Shown here piece by piece: positions 11,235 to 21,786 of a stretch of DNA of 64,000 nt. Both the position numbers and the translations under genes were made by a program. Every line of letters begins with the position of its first letter. Within the stretch, counting starts at the first letter, position 1. Under the pieces are notes generated by a model. It did no database searches. It was given only the letters and a program-made list of their open reading frames with translations, and had not been told where the DNA came from. The DNA is from Allomyces macrogynus ATCC 38327 (taxonomy: Eukaryota; Blastocladiomycota; Blastocladiomycetes; Blastocladiales; Blastocladiaceae), in the NCBI GenBank assembly GCA_000151295.1, contig GG745358.1, positions 147,730 through 211,729 of the forward strand, read 5' to 3'.

Positions 11235-11847
11235 GATGTCCACCACCAGAGTCTTGCTTGTGAGGCAACCTTCGATTCCAAGTCACATTCTTTCCACGCG
11301 CTCTGCATTTTCCCATCCAATTTTGTGAAGGTCGTTGAGACGAGAGCGCCAACATGCGACCCCGATTGTATTTATGACAGACTCTATCACACCGTTCTCG
11401 CCAGTAATGTTGCGCTGGTGAAGCGTTGTCACACCATCGATGAGCTGAGCGCAAACAAAAACAACGCGGAAAGCGGTCCAAGACGACAGAGAATATTCGG
11501 CCAATCACAAGCGGCCGAAGATCAGGTACTATAAAATGATTAACAAGCATCACTCAGCGGATGTACACGAGAGGGGTTGGTCAACAGGTTGGGCCCAGTC
11601 AGGCCTTCACACGTTGCACGCGCCAAGCAGCATGTGACATCGGTTCAACGGCATTTCAAATGAGAACAGGAAGGTGAATAGCCAATCGAATGATTTCAAG
11701 CGAGAACACTTCACGCGCAGCTCCAATACACCTCATTCACATGCCCCTCAGTTGTTGTCCATGCCAAATAGCATGATCTTGGTCCCCGTCTGGGGCACGA
11801 CAATGCTTCCGCAAACCGAATGGTCCACTGACCGTACCACTGCCACT
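11235..11847. other. intergenic upstream of relic A, no gene seen
   Basis: Would contain the former promoter of relic A on the minus strand. Short frames on both strands lack motifs. No confident TATA box or other signal was found. Confidence 0.45.
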
Positions 11848-12350
11848 TCAGCTCCACTGTCGCGCAGCCATGAGTTGGTGATACCAGCTGGAGGTGAAAG
11901 CATCGTCCTTGATGCCGGGCATTTCGATGACCTCGAACAACAAGCGCGGCTCGTTCCTGCTCAGCCGCATCGGCACGAGTGTAAAGCGATCCCCTTCGGC
12001 TTCAAAAATATCCAAGTATGCTTCAGCACGAGCTGCGGGCCTGTGTTCTGCGTTGACCTGAATCCGGACCCAATCATCGAGCAAACGCGGGTTACGGCTA
12101 TTTTCATCTCACGGAGACCGTAAAGGTTGCGCGTGGGGTCGACTTGAAATCTGTGCAGCAGAGCGGTTGGCTGGGCAGGCGAGTTGACGGCTTGATGGAG
12201 AACGCCTTGCTCTGCACGACAAAACTGCAGGAGCGTTCTCTTGCCGCTCCCAACCGGGCCGAGGACGAGCAACCGCGTGGCGATACGTCGCATCTCTCTA
12301 TTTATCTTGATCGACACGATGACAAGGCCGCTGTCATTGCAAGCGCAATA
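11848..12350 (-). pseudogene. P-loop GTPase-like fragment (possibly G-protein alpha-like), frame-broken
   Basis: One minus-strand frame reads IKINREMRRIATRLLVLGPVGSGKRTLLQF: a charged helix followed by a strand and a Walker A loop (GPVGSGKRT). This is the layout at the start of G-alpha subunits, where the loop is usually GAGESGKST. A second frame continues with LLDDWVRIQVNAEH, ARAEAYLDIFEAEGDRFTLV and RLLFEVIEMPGIKDD, the last where a switch II strand would fall. The frames are joined through TGA and TAG codons with no credible intron, and the sequence ends soon after. Most likely a relic. A different P-loop family cannot be excluded. Confidence 0.35.
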
Positions 12351-12893
12351 CGTTCAAGGCCAGCGAGCGCCCCCACTGTGCTGCGCCGAATGACGCGGTA
12401 ACAGTCGGGCTTCCCAGCAGTCTTGTTCTCCTCGGCTTCAACTGCGGCGAAACTATGTACCAGATGACTTCGATGCATGTCGTTGCTGCAGTTTGCCAAG
12501 TCAATATGCTGGTTTGCCTGAGCTGTCCGGAGATGGAAAGAGGGCCCACACGTGACCGCGTCGGTCGACGGCCGCTGTCCCTTTGGCCTTGGCCGGAACA
12601 CAGCTGTCTGGCGGACGACTCTGGACGAAGCACCTGCTCGACGCTTTCACTTTGGACTCAGCGGCCAACCTCCTGCAGTTCATCCTGAGCCGGAACCAGC
12701 CTCAATTTCTGTTGCCTGCCCGCCCGAGAAGCCCGTCACCGATCCGCGATTCCGTGTGACTGTATACACGACGCGTCGCCACCAAGGCCACGCCCCCACC
12801 CCGCCGCTCACCCGCACCTACCGCTCCTATTCGAGCTTCGGTGGAAATCACTCTCGCTCATCGAATCTGTCTCTCCGCTGTCATCTCGTCACC
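12351..12893. other. intergenic, no gene seen; includes the promoter of the AP-1 sigma gene
   Basis: No frame with motifs. The stretch just before 12894 is C-rich with CACC directly before the ATG, a common fungal start context. No TATA box was identified. Confidence 0.45.
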
Positions 12894-13535
12894 ATGCCCG
12901 TGCGTTTGTGCCGTCAATTGCGACCAAGCTCTGCAGCTCCCTACCTGCAAGTTGACTTTCGCGCACCCTACGGCAACGTAGATCCGCGCCTTCCTCCTCT
13001 TCTCGCGGCACGGCAAGATCCGGCTCAAAAAGTTTTTCGCGACGCAGTCGACGACCGACCGTGCCAAGCTCACGACCGACGTGATGACGACCGTCTTGGC
13101 GCGCAAGCACGGCATGTGCAATGTCGTCGAGTACAAGGGCGACCGCAAACTCATCTACAAGCGCTACGCGAGCCTCTACTTTTGCGCCGTCTGCGACTGG
13201 ACCGACAACGAGCTCTTGACGCTTGAAGTCATCCACCGCTACGTGCAGTCGCTCGACCAGTACTTTGGCAACGTGTGCGAACTCGATATTGTGTTCCACT
13301 TCCAGTCGGCGTACCAGATCTTGGATGAGTTGATTATTGGCGGTACGGAGCGGCTCTTGTCTGGTCGTGGGAATCGACGTCGCGGAGCGCTCATTGTTGC
13401 GGGTTCGTCGGTCGGGATATAGGCGAGCAAGTCGAGTCGAGCGCCAAGGAAACGGCCAAGGTCATCAAAAAGATTGACGAGCTCGAGGCCGAGTCGAGCG
13501 GCGTGCCGTCGCTCCTGCAGCAGATCGTCGCATAG
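12894..13535 (+). CDS. APS1: AP-1 clathrin adaptor complex, sigma (small) subunit, three exons
   Basis: Small subunit of the AP-1 adaptor, which sorts cargo into clathrin vesicles at the trans-Golgi and endosomes. Exons 12894-12899 (only ATG CCC), 12982-13342 and 13423-13535 give 159 residues, as expected for the family. Landmarks: AFLLFSRHGKIRLKKFF at the N-terminus, ARKHGMCNVVEY, IYKRYASLYF, NELLTLEVIHRYVQSLD, YFGNVCELDIVFHFQ and ILDELIIGGE. The longin-like fold residues that mark AP-1 rather than AP-2 sigma are kept, notably the KYGNVCELD-type block and the C-terminal GGE..ESS extension. The 6-nt first exon is supported because it restores the conserved start. Introns are 82 and 80 bp. Confidence 0.92.
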
Positions 13536-13769
13536 GCCGTCGACGACGACGACCGGTGCTCAAGGGCGGTCACGGATGGAGGGACTGCAAATTTGGACTT
13601 GATATTTACCGCTCGGTGTTCGTGCTGATCAGGTAATATTGAAAGATATCGTCTTTGGTTACCCGCATCCCCGTCCACTTTTCATTGCCATTTGTGCAAA
13701 ACCAGTCTCATTCCCAAAGCGGATTGAAGTCCCTCTTCCCCCTCGGATCCAGTCCGTTCCCGTCACACA

Positions 13770-16480
13770 TCACGGCAGCAGCGCCTGCGACTTGCGCACC
13801 GACGCGCGCGACCCCGGTCGCGACGGGCCCGAACTTGGTGGTTTCTTGGACGACGGCGGCCGCGGCCCATCGGCACCTGAAGCAGGTCGAGTTGGTGACT
13901 TGGGGGCTTCCGTACCGGACGCCGGCCGAGTTGGTGACTTGTGCGCCTCTGCTCCTGACGGTGGCCGCGTCGGCGACTTGGGCGGCGCCTCGCCACTCTT
14001 GCTTCCGGATGCAGGACGCGATGGCGATGCTGGTGCTGGTGCAGCATCCGTGGACGGTGTGGGCGCTGCTTCGGTCGGGGAACCACCCTCGGGTACTGCC
14101 GCGACGGTCGCCAGTAGCTTGGACGACGCGGGACGTGACTTGGAGGACATGGGTCGGGACTTGGACGAACCCGGTCGCGACGAGAGGTTGGTGTTGGAGA
14201 AAGCGCGCGTGGGGGCCGCGAACCCTTCGCCAAAGAGCAGGGTGATTTCGCGCGCGGCGTTGAAGGGTGAGTCGGACCCGTGCAGCGCATTCTTGGACCC
14301 GTCGGTGCCGTAGATGGCGCGCAGCCTGGAGCGATGGAAGCCGTTGGTGAGTGGAGAGTGAGGAATGGACGAGAGGAAAGTCAACGTACGTATCGGGCGC
14401 GACTTCGCGGGCCTTGATCGCATTTGTCGGGCCCATCGTTTCCCTGGAGAAGCTGTCGTCAGTCCTCGTTTCCCCAACACGAACCACCACGACTGCACGG
14501 ACCGCCACGCCTGAATTGCGTCCTCCTTTTCCAACACCAACGCGTAAATCGGCGCCGACGCCATCCACTCGGTCAAATCCGTATAAAACGGCTTGCCCAC
14601 ATGATCTACATAAAACTCCTGCGCCTGCTCGAGCGTCATTTGGAACTTCTTGAACTCGACAATCGTGAAATTAGCCTTGAGAATCCGCTCCATAATCTCG
14701 TCCCCCTTGGTGCCCGCCACATCCGGCTTGATCAGCGCCAAGGTGCGCTGCACTTCCGGCATCCGCGTGGGCAAATTCGACGGGTGCGGGAAAAGCAGCC
14801 CGTACTCGCGGTGCGCCGCGTCGTGGTCGGGCGACGTCCATACGCCGATCCGCACAGCGTCGGTGCCGTACTCAGCGCGCAGAGATCTTGGCACGGTCGC
14901 ACGTGCCGCAGCCGGGTCAGCGGGACCAGCCATTTCGTTCCAGTGCGCGATCGCGTCGTCGCCCTTGATGACCAAGACCTCGATCGGGCCTTCGGACCAG
15001 TACACGACTTTCGCATCGAGGTCGTCGCACGGGCCAAACCAGGACTCGAGCATTTCGCGCGGCGCCGTGACTTGCGTGCGTTTGTGAATCTCGTACCCGC
15101 GCGCGAGAATGCGCGCGACGATCGACTCGACCTTGTCGGGGCTCGAAGCCACGTCGGGGCCCAGTGCGAGGACCGTCATAGTCACGTCGGTCGAGATCGG
15201 GACGGCGGGTAATGCGGGAATGCTCGGCGCGAAGAGGAGTTCCAAGTCGCGCTGCGCCGCGGCGGGACTGTCGGAACCGTACGTCCCATTGTGCGTCCCG
15301 GCGTGCCCGTACAGCGCGCGCAGCGACCGCGGCGCGACTTCGCGCGCGTGTGCCGCCGATGCCGGCCCCAACAGGTCGCGCCAGGTCGTAACAGCCTCGT
15401 CGCGCCTCAAGAGCAGCGCGAGACACGAGCCCGACGTCATGTACTGCACGAGATCGGCAAAGAACGGGCGGTCCGTGTGCTCGGCGTAAAACGCCTGCGC
15501 CTGCTCGACGGTCAGCCAGAGCCGTTTCTGCTTGACGATCGAGAACCGGTTCGACTTGACCGTGCCGAGAATCTCGTCGACAATGTGCGGGACCATGGCG
15601 TCGGGCTTGATGATGGCCACAGTGAACTCGCCTTCGTGTAAGTCGGACGCCGACGCGTTGGCCGAGACGGAGGCCGCGGTCACGGCGAATGCACCGGGGG
15701 TGAATTCGATACCCGGGCGGATGATTTGCGGGATGTCGATGTCGGGGATGATCTATGTGCGCAAATTGAGAGAACGCGTTTTGGGAGGGGGAGCGGGCTG
15801 CGTGCGAAGTCCGTACCGGCTTGCGCTCCTTGGTAATCTTGTTCAAGTCGGTCTGCTCCTTGATGATGCGCTCGAGCTGCGGCGAGTTGGCGCCCCTGAC
15901 GAGCTCAACGAGCACACCGCACTGGAAAAAACGAGGAATGTCGTCAAATACGAGTCCACAACGAGCAATAACAGGCGAGTCAAATGCAGCAAACGCACCA
16001 CCCAAACGGAAAACATTGGGCAACTCTTGTTGTGCCAAGCTTGAAAATAGTTCATCCTGTCGGTTTGCGCCTACGATGCCAACGTGATGATCAATTTTCG
16101 GCCGGAATTCACGCACTCTAGCAATCACCACGGCACATCGGACCTGGACGAAACTCACGGCCTCGGCATAGTCGACCTTGAGCCGCTTGAAGACGCCGGC
16201 CATGACCTCGCACGGGCCGCAGAAATGCGGGTACATGTCCACGACTGATCTGAGTCAATACCTCGCTCCACGTTCGACTGTAACGGGTGGAGAACGTACC
16301 AACGACGGCCTCGGTTGAGTTCAAGTGCTCGAGCAGGTCCTCGTCCGTCGCAATTTTCTGGGGTTACCGTCGACGATTAGCGATCAATTGCCGTGGATGC
16401 ATTTACGGCACGATGACGGCAGCGACACCCACCGAAATCACTTCCTCGAGCTTCTTGCCGCCGGTACCGGGACGGGCCAT
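13770..16480 (-). CDS. thioredoxin domain plus three NDK domains (TXNDC3/NME8-type flagellar protein)
   Basis: Multi-exon gene starting with ATG at 16480. An N-terminal thioredoxin fold has KIATDEDLLEHLN, then VVDMYPHFCGPCEVM with an intact CGPC active site, and LVELVRGANSPQLERII. Three nucleoside-diphosphate-kinase domains follow: AIIKPDAMVPHIVDEIL, the divergent TVLALGPDVASS, and TLALIKPDVAGTKGDEIME. The phosphoryl-acceptor His of the usual N..HGSDS motif is Tyr in the first (NGTYGSDS), absent in the second, and present only in the third (NALHGSDS). The tail is Pro/Ser/Lys-rich with repeated KSPTRPASG units. In animals and algae such proteins sit in axonemal dynein or radial-spoke structures, so a flagellar role is inferred. 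A continuous frame runs 15683-13770, but conserved sequence shows introns inside it near 14440-14520 and 14310-14390; precise junctions there are uncertain. Confidence 0.85.
13790..14010 (-). repeat. degenerate KSPTRPASG-type coding repeats in the NDK protein tail
   Basis: Three to four units of about 11-13 codons encode variants of (P/H)KSPTRP(A/P)SG(A/T)E. The basic, Ser-Pro-rich composition resembles microtubule-associated tails and offers SP/TP phosphorylation sites. A microtubule-binding function is inference. Confidence 0.7.
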
Positions 16481-16955
16481 GGTGTTGATTTGTCGGGGGG
16501 TTTTGTTGCAGGTCAAGGGGGAATGGGTGTGGGTATACTGGCTGGTGCCGGCCACATTCGACGTCAACTGGTCAACTAGTTGGGCCGTGGGTGTGCAAGA
16601 TCGGGTCGGAGGGCTTGCAGAATGTTGGCAACGTTGTGCGTGCAGTTGGAGCTTGGACCGGCGACTGAACAGTGGATTGTTGGTGTTGATCGCTGATCAA
16701 AAGGAGACAAACAGCGCGAGACGTGTTTTGGCGTGTTCTGGCCTGTGGAACTTTTTTACCGGCAAAATCCGCGAAAGAGCACGACGGAGCAAACCACGAA
16801 CTGCATTTACACACGATCGTCAACTCCGGCCAGGAACGGCGGGAACGCAGACTGACGCTGGCCGCGGCCAACGAGCATAGAAACCGACCAACCGACACGC
16901 CCACTAACGCGAAAATAAACTGAAGCCCGACCGAATACTCAATCACGACCCCCGG
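16481..16955. other. intergenic, no gene seen
   Basis: Lies between the start of the thioredoxin-NDK gene and the stop of the deubiquitinase gene, both on the minus strand. It should hold the promoter of the former. No clear motif. Confidence 0.5.
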
Positions 16956-19526
16956 CTAATGTACACGACCTCCACTCTCCACTTCCTCGCCTGGTGGCAC
17001 GCGCAGGTAAAACAGCAGGTACCCGACCTGCTTGCGTTTCGCCTGCAAGTCCGCATCCGACCCTAAATCCGACACGACCGAGTCGTCATAGGTCACCCAG
17101 ACCCCACCGCGCGCCGCGGACTTGACGTCGGCCGTATAATGCCCGCGCTCCATACTGCGTCCCAAGTGGCTCACCACGGCCGCGAGCTGGTACTGCGCGG
17201 TTTCTTTGACCGTGGGCTCGGGCCGTGCCGGGTCCAACGCGGGCGGTGGCGGAGGCGGACCGGGCGGTGGAGAAGACGCGAGTTCGGGCGTCGCGTCGGT
17301 GCCGGTGGACATGGCACTGGTTGAGTCGTCGAGCATCTGCTCGCCTTCGCTCGACTCGACGTCCTGGTGCATCGGGTCCGAGTCCAAAGCGAGGAGCGGG
17401 CTTACGGGCGAGTCCGTCATGTGCATCGGCGGCAGGTCCGGGAGCGCCACGGTCTTGTTCACCTTGGCCTCGTCCTCGGGCGGGATCGGCGGTACGTCGG
17501 TCGGTTCCATTGCGGCCAAATCGAGCACCGCGTCCATCCCCACCGAATCGGCGCGCTTGGTCAGCGTGTGCAGTGTCGGGTGGTACTGGAATCGCTTGAG
17601 GTGCACGACGAGGATCGCCGGTAAGCCGATCAGGGCCTGCGTGACGACAGCCTCGCGGTGGCCGCACTTGCACGCGTACTCGAGCGTCTCGTGCGAGAGA
17701 AAGTCGGCGAGAAGGGTTTGCATTTCGCGGCCGGCATGCACGTCGACGGACCATCCGCGGTGCGTCTCGACGGACCGAGAACGTAAATGGCACGCCGTGC
17801 ACTCGACGATTTTCTCGACTTGGCTGTCGAAAAGGTGCGCGGGGCTCCGGATCGGGTCGGTGTTGGGCGGCAGCTCGGTCTCGAGAATCGTCAGGCATTC
17901 AATGAAGAGCTCTTGCGCGTCCTAAACGTTGATGGTCAATTTGACGGCCAGGAACCCAGGGATCGCGAACCAGAAACGGCCAGGCAAATGTACCTCTTGT
18001 CGAAAACGCGCAAACTTGGTACTTTGCGACTCAATGTACCAGTTGAAATCGCGCGGGTCGAGCATGGCGCTCGGCTGCTCAATGCGGATCGCAACCATGC
18101 GCGCCAAGATGGCGCCGAGCGTTGTCTTGGCCGGAGGCGTGTCTCCTGAAAGATTTGCCACCGAGTCTTCTGCGGCCCTTGCAAGCGCTCGGACACGTTC
18201 CGTAAACGGCGGCAACGACAGCAACGCCGTCAAAATGGCGTTCTGCGGCGCTGAGGCGTCAGTACGAGTCCAATTTCGATTCAAATCGGAGGAATAAGAG
18301 TAGCGCACCTGGTAGCACGTATTGCCATTGTTCTTCATACCCTCGAGCCGGAGCGACGACCGGTGCCGCGTGAGCGGCGGATGGCTCGTTGCGAGCGACT
18401 GCACGGCCTTGGGTCGCACCGGAACCGACGCGACCGCGGTCTTGGCAACGGGAAGTCGAGCCGGGGGCGGTCGGGCCGCAACCACTGTTGTCGATGCCGT
18501 CGTATCAAACAGCTGTTGATTGGGCCATGTGGGCGCTGAGGAAGCCGGTTTAGGCTTTCTCGTAAGTGACGGTCCCGTCGTGCCACCGCCGAGCACCGAG
18601 AGCGCGACCGTGTTGACAGGCCGCTCGGCCAGTGGCTCGGTTGTCGGCTTGGCGGGCAACAGCGCCGTACCCACGACATGCGGCTCGTCGGTGAACTTGC
18701 GGCGCTTGGGCGAGTCGAGGGCCGCGTACGGGTCACTGGCGATCGTGCGCTTGTAAGTCGCGTCGACGCGGGAGGCTTTGGGCGAGATGGCCGTCTTGAT
18801 GATGCGCGGGATCGAGGACGGGGTTGCTGGGACGGCGGTGCCGGTGGAGCTGGTCGGCGACGCGGGCACCAGCTCGATCTCTGAATTGGCACGCGACACG
18901 GGAGAGGTGAGTGTCAAGTCGAGCACGAAATCTCGCGGAACAGGGGTCAGAACGCACCGCCGCCTTCCTTGAACGACGTGAAAAACTGGGAGAGCAGGTC
19001 GCGCGGCTCCTGGGTCGCAAAATGGAACGTCCACTTGCCCTTGCCTTTACTGTTGGCCTTGGTCGTGACGCACAACGTGTAGTGCAGGCCTTGCTTGCTC
19101 TGAAAGAGTCGGAACAGGTCATGGCGCTCCAGCTAGCGAACCGGGACCGTCAGAACTGACTACTCTTGCTGCCAGCGAGACGCTCGACGAGGAGAGAAAC
19201 GGCCCTGGCAAGGGAACATACCTCGAAGACTTGCAGTTTGGCCGTGCGCGGTTCGGGCTGGAAGCGGAACCTGTAGGACGGTGCCGGCTCTGAACACACA
19301 GCTCACACACGTATCCACCCGCACACGCGTCAGCGCCGACGTCCACCCGGCGTTGATCGTGCACGCCAACCCGTTCAAGCAAGCTCGCGCAAACCGACGC
19401 ACCGAGGAGCGTAATCGCGATCGTGACATTGGCCACTTCAAACGCGGGTTTCGGGGTGTTATTCGACTTGTGCCACTGCAGCAAGTCGACGTGGACCGTT
19501 TCGGGAAATTGGTCGACGCCAGGCAT
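16956..19526 (-). CDS. ubiquitin-specific protease, USP37/26/29-like
   Basis: Cysteine deubiquitinase of the USP family. The N-terminal part (FRLFQSKQGLHYTLCV, FHFATQEPRDLLSQFF) resembles the PH-like domain at the start of USP26/29/37. A long Ser/Pro-rich linker leads to the catalytic domain. The Cys box reads GMKNNGNTCYQ and is joined through an intron to NAILTALLSLPPF. The fold continues with DAQELFIECL, the zinc-ribbon Cys pairs CTAC and CKCG, and VVHLKRFQYHP. A Pro-rich insert of about 110 residues follows, then the His box MERGHYTADVK, WVTYDDSVV and YLLFYLRVP. All triad positions are present. At least three introns interrupt the gene. The start is uncertain: candidates are ATG at 19526 (chosen) or 19561. 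The stop at 16956 is firm. Confidence 0.83.
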
Positions 19527-19561
19527 GATCGTCGTCGCGCGCCGCGGGAGCCGCAGACATG

Positions 19562-20072
19562 ATCAGGGCCCGCCGGGAGCTGGGGTGAGCGCGCGGGTCG
19601 GCGGGCACGGGGGAGCGATCCGCGTCACCGGCGCGGGCGGTCGGTCGGGATTCGAGATTCGCAAAGGGGGCCGACGGAGTGACCGCAGCAACGTGGATCA
19701 GCGGAGGAGGAGCGCGTCCGCGCGCAAGAAAGGCGGCAGCGGGCGGCGGCAACGGCGGCGCGGGGTCGGTGCCGGTGTGGTTGGTGCAGTTCAGTCGGTC
19801 ACACGCGGGCAACTCGCGCGCCTTTGACCGCCGACACGTCGTGCGGCGCACGGTGGCGGTTGCAGGCCGGGATGACGGTTTGCCCAGTGTTGTGTGTGCT
19901 TTTCGCCCACCGGGCCGACAGCGTGCTGCAAATGACTCACCCCGTTTGACTTGGCCAATATCCTGCCAGCCCAAAAAGTAAAAAAGTCGCGTCCGGAACG
20001 CCGCGACAGACTGTCCCTCCAGGAATTCCTGACAGCATCAGCACCAGCACCAGCAACAGCACAAGATCACCC
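19562..20072. promoter_or_regulatory. divergent region between the deubiquitinase and RAD51C genes
   Basis: About 0.5 kb between opposite starts, so it holds both promoters. Just before the RAD51C ATG there is a (CAGCAC/CAGCAA)n-like tract at about 20036-20064. No TATA box was recognised. Confidence 0.5.
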
Positions 20073-21720
20073 ATGAGCAACCGGCCCATCTCGTCGCTCG
20101 CCCTCGACAAGGCCGCCAAGCGCAAGCTGCTCGCTGCCGGCTTCAACTGGACCAAGGACCTGACTGGCCTCTCAGCCGCAGATCTTGCTGCTGGTCAGTA
20201 AATTCAAGGCGTTTTGGATCAGCAATCATGATGCGACACGTTCTCATCTTGGCCGACTCTTTCGTGCAACAGAAACGGGCCTCGCTCCCGCTGACGCTGA
20301 GCTAGTCCTGCGCGTACGCGACTTCGGCAGCGCCGTCCCTCCCCCAGCCGGTACCTGCGCTTTGTACTCTTTGCCATACGCGTTCCAGTCTTGGACTTGA
20401 TTTTCTCCCTTGTCCACCCGACCAAGCCGCGGAACCGCCAAGTGTTCTCGACCAAGGCCCAAGTAATGCTGACCCGACGCTCGCCACGGGTGTCGCCGAA
20501 CTCGACGTGCTCCTGGGCCGACCAAACCGCCCGGGTCTCGCCATGGGTGCCTTGTACGAGCTGACGGGCGTGCCGGGCATCGGAACGACACAACTTTGGT
20601 ACGTTCATGTCGAATCGTTCAGTTTGCACGCAGCGTCGCTGACCGTGTGTTTGAGTACGCGTCAGTATGCAACTGTGCGCGCGCGTCCAGCTCCCGCAAC
20701 ACCTCGGCGGCCTTTACGGTCGCGCCATTATCGTCGACACGACGGGTGGGTACCAAGCGTCGCGCCAGTCCGAGATTGCTGCCGGCGTTGCCGAGTCGGT
20801 CGGTGCACCAGATGACACGGGTGTGTACTGCTTGAGCACTGGAACATGCCTGAGACTGCCGAATACATGTCATACTCCTGACCTCGTTTGCGATTCATGT
20901 TGTTCCAGTTGCTTCAATGCTGCATAGCATCGCCTACTGCCGCCTTTTCAGTCCCGTCGAGGTCGTTGCGCTCGTCAATGTACTCCCGGACATTTTGCGC
21001 GCCAACGACGGGGTCCGGCTGCTCGTGTTCGACTCGATTTCGTTCCCGTTCAAAGGCGGGAAACTCGCGCTCGTGCAGTCGATACTGTCGGCGCTCCGGG
21101 AACTGGCCGAACAGTTCCAGCTCATCGTACGCTCCACTTCGGTTTCCCGCTTGTTTGTGCATGTCTGACTCGCTCCTCTGTCCCAGGTGGTCGTCACGAG
21201 CACATTCGTCCTAAAACGTGACGACATGGGCCACGCTTACCGGATGGACCCGGCCGCGGCCCTGACCACGGCGCCAACGGGCAACCCGGGCGAGACCAGC
21301 ATCAGGCTGCAGCAGATCAAGTCTATGTCGCTGCTCGCCAAGGAGCAAGAGCTGCCGGACCTGACGCCGGTCGGCACCAACTGGTGGTCGAACCTCGTCG
21401 ACGTGCACGCGATGCTGTTTTGGGACCACGCGACGCGGTACGTTTGATTGAGTGTCGATGCAGATTTGGTTTCGTGAGTCTCATGTGGACGTGGTGATTA
21501 GGGTCGCGTTTTTGTGTAAGGGCGCGCTCACCCAGTCGTTTGCGCGGTTTCGCATCACGGTGCGGTTCGTTTCATTTTGATGTGACGCTTGAAGTCCACC
21601 TAATCTAACATCCGATTGGGCAACCGGTAGGACCAAGGAGTTGTCGCAGACGCCCAGCAAGAACAAGATCCACCGGTTTGAACATCATGTCCCTTCGCTC
21701 ATTCATTCAGATCCACATCG
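20073..21720 (+). CDS. RAD51C: RAD51C-like recombinase paralog, at least six exons; Walker A Lys replaced
   Basis: RecA/RAD51-superfamily paralog for homologous recombination in the nucleus. Exons: 20073-20193, 20427-20598, 20666-20820, 20909-21126, 21187-21437 and 21631 onward. The N-terminal helical domain reads LAAGFNWTKDLTGLSAADL. ATGVAELDVLLGR precedes the ATPase core. CMQLCARVQLPQHLGGLYG and AIIVDTTGGYQASR are typical of RAD51C. The Walker B-like strand is VRLLVFDSISFPF, and the end reads LGTNWWS-like GTNWWSNLVDVHAMLFWDH and SQTPSKNKIH. The P-loop reads GVPGIGTTQL where GVPGVGKTQL is expected, so the catalytic Lys (codon 20585-20587, ACG) is Thr. The first intron (233 bp) is longer than its neighbours. 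The end of the last exon is uncertain, and the gene converges on the carotenoid oxygenase gene. Confidence 0.8.
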
Positions 21721-21786
21721 AGTCTCACCAAGCCACCGCCAAACCCTGTCCCTCATCCCGCCCTCCCTTCTCCACCCGCTCTCTCG

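Noticed and set aside
14424..15212. 262-codon frame on + across the thioredoxin-NDK gene
   Set aside because: Antisense to clear NDK domains; no motif of its own.
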